A stretch of 12,106 nucleotides of DNA from Deltaproteobacteria bacterium (GTDB lineage Bacteria > Desulfobacterota > Desulfobacteria > Desulfobacterales > UBA11574), in contig JAFDCA010000333.1 of NCBI GenBank assembly GCA_019313025.1, positions 1 through 12,106 on the forward strand, written 5' to 3'. Each line of letters begins with the position of its first letter. Position 1 is the stretch's first letter. The notes under the pieces are model-generated. The model saw nothing but the letters and a program-made list of their open reading frames with translations. It was not told the origin of the DNA and searched no databases. Made by a program: the position numbers and the translations under genes. This document shows, piece by piece, positions 6,899 through 12,106 of this stretch.

Positions 6899-9187
6899 AT
6901 GAAGCCTGTTAATCCCGACTTCGTGGGTGAATTATGGCCGTCGGCCCAACCCTTCGATGATCTTTCGTTATACGGCAAGGTTGAATTCAGCCCAACCGGT
7001 GCGTTTGAGGTTAGAAGCCTCCAGACGTTTAATTTGGTTTACATCGCCGGCCCATTCGGCATCGATGATACCGGTGCCCTCAAGATCGTGTTCCGATCGA
7101 TAATCGACATCGGCGGATTCCAGACCACCGATCCTGCCGCCCCTAACTATGTTACCGCTCGGGCCAGCAACGCCGCGACATTGTCGATCGAGTACCTGCC
7201 TTCCGGCCACATGCGTCCTCGAGACAAATCCGTGCTTGTCAGAGTTTCAGAAGGCTTTTTATCTCGGGGAGATACTATCACGATTACCTTTGGCGACACC
7301 TCAAAAGGGTCACCCGGTATGCAACTGCAGACCTATTGTGAAACCAACTTCGAATTCAAAGTATTAGTAGACGTATATGCGACAGGTCACTTCGTACCTT
7401 TACGGGAGACACCTACAATCAGTGTTGTCCCCAGTCTCCCGTTTGAATGGCGAGTGATTGCACCGACCTTGCGATGCACGGGAGAACCGTTTTCTCTCGG
7501 CATTAGAGCTGATGACGCTTGGGGAAACCCAAGTGACCGTGTACAGGAAGATCTGTTCATCGAATCCAACCTACCTATCGAAAACCTTCCGGACCAAGTC
7601 ACCTTTCCTCTTGGCCAGCGGAGTGTTAAGATCGAAAACCTTGTTGCACACAAGGAAGGCGTCTATCGAATCCGTCTTTATAGGGGGCGCCACGAACATT
7701 TGACCGATGCCAACCCGATTGTCATCCAAACCGATAGCCTGCGTGGATACTGGGGGGACCTACATGGTCAGACCGGTGAGACGGTCGGCATCAACACGGC
7801 TTACGAATATCTGATCTTCGCTCGAGATCTCGCATTTCTGGATGTCACCAGTCATCAGGGTAACGATTTTCAAATCAAGGCTGATTTCTGGGATCAATTG
7901 AATCGATTGACTTCCGAGTTCTATGAAAAAGGCAGATTCGTTACGTTCCCGGGCTATGAGTGGTCGGGAAATACATGCGTTGGCGGAGACCATAACATCT
8001 ATTTTTTACATGAAGGCCGTTCTATTCGACGCTCATCGCATGCCTTGATTCAGGGAAATTCCGATATTGAGAGCGATGCACCCACAATGAGGGATCTCTT
8101 TTCAGAATTAGCCAATGAGGATTGCATTATTTACGCCCATGTGGGCGGCCGTTACGCGGATATCGCCTATGCCCACGACCCCAAAATCGAAACCGCCTTG
8201 GAGATTCATTCGGCTTGGGGTACTTTCGAGTGGTTGTTAATGGACAGTTTTGCGTTGAATTATCGCTGCGGGATTGTGTGCAACAGTGACGACCACAAAT
8301 GCCGGCCCGGCGCCAGCCATCCCGGCGCTTCGCACTTTGGCACATACGGCGGATTGACCTGTTTTCTAACATCGGAACTCACCCGGGAATCGATATTCGA
8401 CTGTTTGCGTCGACGCCACCACTACGGAACTTCAGGAAACCGTCTTAATCTCGACGTGCGGGCGCGTTTTAAAACCAGCGCTAATTTTTATGAATCAGAT
8501 CCCAGAAATTTCAAGGTTGTACCGCAGCCCAGAAACGAGCTCATGATGGGGGATATCGCCCAGACCGAAGACCAAACTGTGAACTTGTTCGTATACGCCG
8601 CGAACCAAACGCCTATCGAAAGGATTGAGGTTTTAAACGCGGATAAGCTAGTTTACACCATGCGGGGTTACAGCCCCGAAGACCTGGGCAATCGTATTCG
8701 GGTCGTCTGGAGTGGCGCAAAATACCGAGGACGTAGCCGTCAAACCAGGTGGAGTGGAAAATTGTCGGTTAAAGGTTCACATATCGTCCGTTTTCAAAAA
8801 TTCAATTTGTGGAATCAGGAGCATTTATTGCAGCAATGCAGCGATACCGAAATTGAATGGGACTCAGTGACGACCGGAAATTTTATTGGATTCGATATCT
8901 GGTTAGATGAAACTAGCAATGGCCACCTGGTGTTAGATACAAATGACGTCAAAACAAACCTAGCATTTAATGACATTGACTTTGAAGACATCATCTTCGA
9001 AACCGGCGGTCTTGATAGAAAGCTACGCATATTTCGAATGCCGCAGACGAATAATATATTTGAAATGAAGGATAGTATCACAGTGCCATTGAAACCCACA
9101 GGTGATAATCCATTATGGGTAAAAGTGACAACCGACGATGGCTATAATGCTTGGTCTAGTCCGATTTTCATCTATCGGCAAGAATAA
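6899..9187 (+). CDS. DUF3604 domain protein, PHP-like metal-dependent hydrolase
   Basis: 762 residues. The centre holds the DUF3604 motifs in order: YWGDLHGQT (284-292), DVTSHQGND (315-323), FPGYEWSGNT (350-359), GGDHN (362-366), HVGG (414-417), EIHSAWG (435-441) and NSDDH (462-466), then a conserved GLTCF and RRRHHYGTSGNR. The many His and Asp residues recall the metal site of PHP-type phosphoesterases, so a metallohydrolase is likely, but I know of no established reaction for the family. Residues 1-280 look like beta-rich, possibly Ig-like, modules; the C-terminal 250 residues are also beta-rich and include a WSGAKYRGRSRQT segment typical of the family. There is no signal peptide or membrane segment, so it is probably cytoplasmic like the sulfatase. 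It lies 146 bases after the sulfatase in the same direction and may share its operon. Confidence 0.88.
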   Translation: MKPVNPDFVGELWPSAQPFDDLSLYGKVEFSPTGAFEVRSLQTFNLVYIAGPFGIDDTGALKIVFRSIIDIGGFQTTDPAAPNYVTARASNAATLSIEYLPSGHMRPRDKSVLVRVSEGFLSRGDTITITFGDTSKGSPGMQLQTYCETNFEFKVLVDVYATGHFVPLRETPTISVVPSLPFEWRVIAPTLRCTGEPFSLGIRADDAWGNPSDRVQEDLFIESNLPIENLPDQVTFPLGQRSVKIENLVAHKEGVYRIRLYRGRHEHLTDANPIVIQTDSLRGYWGDLHGQTGETVGINTAYEYLIFARDLAFLDVTSHQGNDFQIKADFWDQLNRLTSEFYEKGRFVTFPGYEWSGNTCVGGDHNIYFLHEGRSIRRSSHALIQGNSDIESDAPTMRDLFSELANEDCIIYAHVGGRYADIAYAHDPKIETALEIHSAWGTFEWLLMDSFALNYRCGIVCNSDDHKCRPGASHPGASHFGTYGGLTCFLTSELTRESIFDCLRRRHHYGTSGNRLNLDVRARFKTSANFYESDPRNFKVVPQPRNELMMGDIAQTEDQTVNLFVYAANQTPIERIEVLNADKLVYTMRGYSPEDLGNRIRVVWSGAKYRGRSRQTRWSGKLSVKGSHIVRFQKFNLWNQEHLLQQCSDTEIEWDSVTTGNFIGFDIWLDETSNGHLVLDTNDVKTNLAFNDIDFEDIIFETGGLDRKLRIFRMPQTNNIFEMKDSITVPLKPTGDNPLWVKVTTDDGYNAWSSPIFIYRQE

Positions 9188-9529
9188 GATGAGAATCCGT
9201 CTCTAAACAATATTGGCTATTTCATCAAGTCATGGAAATGCTTGCTTTATTAACATTTCGAACCTTCTCATCTGGATTGGTAAATGTTTTGAACAGCAGA
9301 TTACAAGCTGTAAGTAATCGCCGGACAATCGGTATATAGCATAAAGATTTGATCAAATCAGGGGATTTAATGAAATTTGAGGTTTTATGATTAAATCCAA
9401 AATAATTGTGCTTTACGAGAAACCCCTATTTATGGTGTCTGATCAGTACTGCGGCAAAGTATTAAATTTCGTCTGGTAATCTCTATTTTTCAGTTTTTGA
9501 AATTGATTTTGAATTTCGTGAAAATGAAA

Positions 9530-9576
9530 GACCGGAACAAAGCCATTAGGCTTCACTCCGGTCATTACATTTTTTG
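9530..9576 (+). terminator. Nested hairpin followed by T-run, possible Rho-independent terminator
   Basis: GACCGGA (9530-9536) pairs with TCCGGTC (9557-9563), and inside it AGCC (9541-9544) pairs with GGCT (9549-9552) around ATTA. A run of T starts at 9570, six bases after the stem, so the fit to the classic model is imperfect. It lies about 340 bases beyond the DUF3604 stop and is the best terminator candidate for the upstream operon. Confidence 0.45.
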
Positions 9577-10055
9577 TCAGTGGAGATTTTATTTAAGACA
9601 AAAATAAGAAGGTGATGGTACCCAATTTTAAAGCTCATTGCCATAGTTTGCCAAGTCTTCAACTTTTTGTAAGAATTGAAATTGTAAACATAGCGTGCCC
9701 AAGTAAACATCGTGAAGGATCCAAAAGATTTGTGAATTAGATAGACAAATCCACAATAAAGACGAGATCAAAATGTTAAGATTTGCTGGAAAAATCTAAA
9801 ACTCTCGGACAGTGTGGGTTTCCCCTGGCCAATCTACATTCTGGTAAAAGTGTGGATTTCGTGCCTAAGTCTCAACTATTTGTTTTTTATGGATTTGTAA
9901 CGCATATCCACAATATTCTACAGTCAAGAAAGTTGAGATTTCCTGATCAAATGAATTTAACAGTCGAATCAAGTATCCGATCGTTGGTATTCAACATAAA
10001 TTATCTATTCATTAATCCCATCTAACTGATATTTTGTAAAATACCTGAACAATGA

Positions 10056-10085
10056 TTGACTGCAGGAAGGGTCCAGTGATATGGC
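10056..10085 (+). promoter_or_regulatory. Putative promoter for the deaminase gene
   Basis: TTGACT (10056-10061) and TATGGC (10080-10085) with an 18-bp spacer resemble a sigma-70 promoter. Transcription would start just upstream of the palindrome at 10096-10114. This is a pattern match only. Confidence 0.3.
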
Positions 10086-10095
10086 TGTTGTGTTG

Positions 10096-10114
10096 AATAG
10101 AGTTATACTCTATT
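10096..10114. promoter_or_regulatory. 19-bp palindrome upstream of the deaminase gene, possible operator
   Basis: AATAGAGT (10096-10103) and its exact reverse complement (10107-10114) flank TAT. Placement just downstream of a candidate promoter suits a repressor site. It does not resemble the TTGGGTTAT operators of the upstream cluster, so a different regulator would be expected. Confidence 0.4.
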
Positions 10115-10171
10115 GCTTCTTGACCCAATCAGGGCTCAGAACAACTCAAATCTAAGTTGTGGGCGGACATC

Positions 10172-11062
10172 ATGCCGGAAAATTTGTCTCTGCGTTCGGA
10201 TCAACTCGAAAAATATATGCTTCTTGCCATTGCTGAAGCGACGAGTTCTTTGCGGGAGCATAACAGCGGATTTGGGGCGGTTATCGTCAGAAATGACCAG
10301 GTCATTGTCCAGGCCCATGATACCGATACCGCGTCAGGGGATCCCACCGCCCATGCCGAGATGACGGCTATCCGATCTGCTTCGGCTATGTTTGACAAAA
10401 ATTTGAACGGATGCCTTTTGATCACCACCCATGAACCCTGTCCCATGTGTTCCACTGCCATTCTCTGGGCGGGAATCAGAGACGTAGCATTCGGGTTTTC
10501 TATCAAAGAGGGTATTCAACAGGGTCGGAAAAGAATCGATATACAGCTGAAAGAGATTTTTCAACGTGCTGCGAAGGACATCCGGATACATGAGCGGGTA
10601 TTACACCGAGACTGTTCCGTTCTGTATAATCAGTCCGTGAGGGATAATATCAGGGTATTGCGCGATGCAGATGAAGAAAAATTAACGGACATGGCCCGGA
10701 GCCTCTCCGAGAAAAGGATAGGCTGGTATGCCAATAAGGGGAGAGGCAAAGGGGTGGCCGGTGAGGGTCCCATGATAAGCGCTTATCGCGTCTTTCTTGA
10801 AAAACTTGGCATCACGGAAGACGATGCACCTGTCGTGCATTGCAGCAGCACGAAAATGGTCATTCACTCAAAGAATTTTTGTCCCACGCTTGAAGCATGT
10901 CGAATACTCGGAATGGACACGCGGTTTGTGTGCCGGCATCTGACCGAAATACCGACTACGAACCTCCTCCGGCAAATACACCCGGGATTACGGTTTGCCA
11001 GAAATTATGACAAAATCCGGCCCCATTCAGACTATTGCGAAGAGATGATCGTGTTAGAATAA
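10172..11062 (+). CDS. Nucleoside deaminase (cytidine/deoxycytidylate deaminase fold) with a Cys-rich C-terminal domain
   Basis: 296 residues from ATG 10172, chosen because GGGCGGA lies 5-6 nt upstream; an upstream in-frame TTG at 10157 would overlap that site. Residues 1-150 are a complete zinc deaminase: FGAVIVR (34-40), the H-A-E motif (61-63: zinc His and catalytic Glu) and PCPMC (89-93: zinc ligands Cys90 and Cys93). This suits hydrolytic deamination of a base or nucleoside, guanine- or cytosine-type; the substrate is not decidable. Stand-alone relatives are about 150-160 residues. The other half, about 155-296, is a separate domain with conserved-looking motifs HSKNFCPTLEACRILG, LRFARNYDK and RPHSDYCEE, and cysteines at 224, 237, 243, 254 and 289. 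This resembles small proteins related to the L-2-amino-thiazoline-4-carboxylate hydrolase/DUF6125 group, but I am unsure. Confidence 0.85.
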   Translation: MPENLSLRSDQLEKYMLLAIAEATSSLREHNSGFGAVIVRNDQVIVQAHDTDTASGDPTAHAEMTAIRSASAMFDKNLNGCLLITTHEPCPMCSTAILWAGIRDVAFGFSIKEGIQQGRKRIDIQLKEIFQRAAKDIRIHERVLHRDCSVLYNQSVRDNIRVLRDADEEKLTDMARSLSEKRIGWYANKGRGKGVAGEGPMISAYRVFLEKLGITEDDAPVVHCSSTKMVIHSKNFCPTLEACRILGMDTRFVCRHLTEIPTTNLLRQIHPGLRFARNYDKIRPHSDYCEEMIVLE

Positions 11063-11291
11063 GGCCGGATTTTTCCCGAATTTTAAGTTACTCAAAGGCC
11101 CGCTTTCCTACTCCTAAATGAACATGAGCTTGCGAGACATTGTTTCAAAAATTAAAACGGAAAGCATTTTGCGTCCGCTGAAAATTGACAACTCTTGATG
11201 TATGATCGAATTTAAGATAACTTCGAGAATAAAGAGTACACTAAAATCGTTCAGAGTTATCATTGTTAAAAATGCCATTTTTGTTTGAAAA

Positions 11292-11804
11292 ATGCAGACG
11301 GAAAAAATAAATAGCCAAATCGAATATAAGATTATGAAACCCGGCGAAGAGCAGCAGATCATTGATGTCGTAATCTCAACCTTCGATGAATTCGTGGCCC
11401 CTCAGTATTCGGTTGAAGGTGTAAATGAATTTCGTAAATATGCAAACGTTGTAGCTTTAGCTGAACGTTCTCTATCAAACCATTTTACTGTTATCGCTAA
11501 GAAAGATGGTAGGGCGGTCGGCGTAATAGAAGTAAAAGAATTTAATCATGTGTCTATGCTTTTTGTAAAGAAGGATTTTCAAAACATCGGGATTGGTAAG
11601 AGTCTTTTTCATATGGCCGCTGATGTTTGCTTAAAGAATCGACCGACATTAAAGAGACTGACTGTGAATGCGTCACCCAATTCAGTACATGCATATAAAA
11701 AGATAGGGTTTATCCCGGATGATACGGAGCAGCTGGTAAATGGAATTCGCTTTATTCCAATGAGTCGGGCATTACGAACGAGAGAGCTTGGAGACGGAAA
11801 TTGA
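11292..11804 (+). CDS. GNAT family N-acetyltransferase
   Basis: 170 residues, typical for a single GNAT domain. IEYKIMKPGEEQQIIDVV (10-27) is the first strand and helix. The central strand VSMLFVKKDFQNIGIGKSLF (87-106) carries the acetyl-CoA pyrophosphate loop Q-N-I-G-I-G, and TVNASPNSVHAYKKIGF (124-140) is the usual second half of the fold. It transfers an acetyl group from acetyl-CoA to an amine; the acceptor is unknown. The ATG has no visible Shine-Dalgarno, but the next in-frame ATG (11334) would cut the first strand. It lies 229 bases after the deaminase and is noticeably more AT-rich, so it is probably a separate unit. Confidence 0.9.
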   Translation: MQTEKINSQIEYKIMKPGEEQQIIDVVISTFDEFVAPQYSVEGVNEFRKYANVVALAERSLSNHFTVIAKKDGRAVGVIEVKEFNHVSMLFVKKDFQNIGIGKSLFHMAADVCLKNRPTLKRLTVNASPNSVHAYKKIGFIPDDTEQLVNGIRFIPMSRALRTRELGDGN

Positions 11805-11998
11805 TATAAATAAGGACCTTTGGAAGTGGCTATTGCATCCATTGGAGCAAACGTGTGATTCAACAATTATTATCCTATGCACAACTTTCGAAACTATTGA
11901 TTAGGTAAACAATACCGTTAGTAACATAAAGCCACACTTTTTAAATATCCCAATCAAATTAACTTCCCGAGATTACATATTCGCTATAGGAAACCAAT

Positions 11999-12012
11999 AA
12001 TTCAGCTGAATT
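11999..12012. repeat. 14-bp perfect palindrome
   Basis: AATTCAGCTGAATT is a perfect palindrome between the acetyltransferase stop and the partial minus-strand frame. As RNA it would make only a small loop-poor stem. It could be a protein-binding site or chance. Confidence 0.3.
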
Positions 12013-12036
12013 TAATAAATCGGCAATCCACAATCC

Positions 12037-12106
12037 TCACTTCACGTCTGCCTCTAATTTTTTGGTTATCTCTGTAAAAAGCCAGTAGGTATCTACCGCG
12101 TCAGAG
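12037..12106 (-). CDS. Possible C-terminal end of a gene entering from the right edge (partial)
   Basis: On the minus strand, one frame is open from the edge (12105) for 22 codons to TGA at 12039-12037. Its residues (DAVDTYWLFTEI, then TKKLEADVK) read like an amphipathic terminal helix of a real protein. It would converge on the acetyltransferase gene. The stretch is too short to assign a family, and chance openness cannot be excluded. Confidence 0.35.
   Translation of the reverse strand, partial: SDAVDTYWLFTEITKKLEADVK

Larger units (their letters stand above)
9188..10171. other. Long non-coding spacer with scattered hairpins
   Basis: Nearly 1 kb with no convincing coding frame. An 80-codon frame at 9783-10025 has no ribosome site and no recognisable motif, and I treat it as chance. 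The stretch is AT-rich. It holds a palindrome ATTTGATCAAAT (9347-9358), a 9-bp inverted repeat (9363-9371 with 9390-9398), the hairpin at 9530-9563, and near its end a candidate promoter and palindrome for the deaminase gene. It separates the catabolic operon from the next genes and may contain decayed DNA. Confidence 0.6.

Noticed and set aside
9190..9205. Small GAGA...TCTC stem right after the DUF3604 stop
   Set aside because: Only four base pairs and no T-tract, so it is not a credible terminator.
9747..9915. Short repeats in the spacer: ATCCACAATA at 9749-9758 and 9906-9915, and TGTGGATTT at 9851-9859 inverse to 9747-9755
   Set aside because: Ten-base and nine-base matches are expected by chance in AT-rich DNA of this length, and spacing and flanks do not align; no CRISPR-like periodicity.
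9783..10025. 80-codon plus-strand frame in the long spacer
   Set aside because: No Shine-Dalgarno, no family resemblance, and AT-rich composition like the surrounding non-coding DNA.
10157..10171. TTG start for the deaminase giving five extra residues
   Set aside because: The TTG would place the GGGCGGA ribosome site inside the coding region; the ATG at 10172 is correctly spaced from that site.

Overview
The window looks like an accessory catabolic region from a Gram-negative bacterium with anaerobic-type metabolism. A sulfate-reducing or related Desulfobacterota member is my best guess. This rests on gene content: an AprA-like flavoprotein, a non-pyrrolysine MttB-superfamily methyltransferase, a Tat-exported ABC solute-binding protein and a cytoplasmic formylglycine-type sulfatase. 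It is inference, since no rRNA or marker gene is present.

Layout. Positions 1-979 (minus) hold the N-terminal 326 codons of an FAD-dependent, fumarate-reductase/AprA-like oxidoreductase that runs off the left edge. Positions 980-1183 form a compact divergent control region: two copies of the same 22-bp palindrome (TTGGGTTAT half-sites, 4-bp spacer) lie 72 bp apart, each over the predicted -10 of one of two outward-facing promoters. Next, all on plus, come a GntR/UTRA regulator (1184-1957), a possible 25-residue peptide ORF (1976-2053), an MttB-family methyltransferase (2082-3554), a large intercistronic hairpin, an SBP_bac_5 family solute-binding protein (3660-5246), a sulfatase (5289-6752), a 96-bp MITE-like inverted-repeat element (about 6771-6866) and a DUF3604/PHP-like metallohydrolase (6899-9187). 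Positions 9188-10171 are a low-coding, AT-rich spacer with a few hairpins. A second block follows: a cytidine-deaminase-fold protein with an extra Cys-rich C-terminal domain (10172-11062), a GNAT acetyltransferase (11292-11804) and, at the right edge on minus, what may be the last 22 codons of another gene (12037-12106).

How it may work together (inference). The GntR protein probably senses an imported small molecule and represses both its own operon and the divergent flavoprotein gene. The binding protein captures an organic solute in the periplasm; its permease and ATPase genes are not in this window. Inside the cell the sulfatase could remove a sulfate (or related) ester, the DUF3604 hydrolase could act on the same molecule, and the MttB-like protein could transfer a methyl group from a quaternary or tertiary amine to a corrinoid protein encoded elsewhere. 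The flavoprotein would supply a redox step. This resembles a pathway for a sulfated and/or N-methylated compound, but the substrate cannot be read from the sequence. The deaminase and acetyltransferase appear to be separate transcription units.
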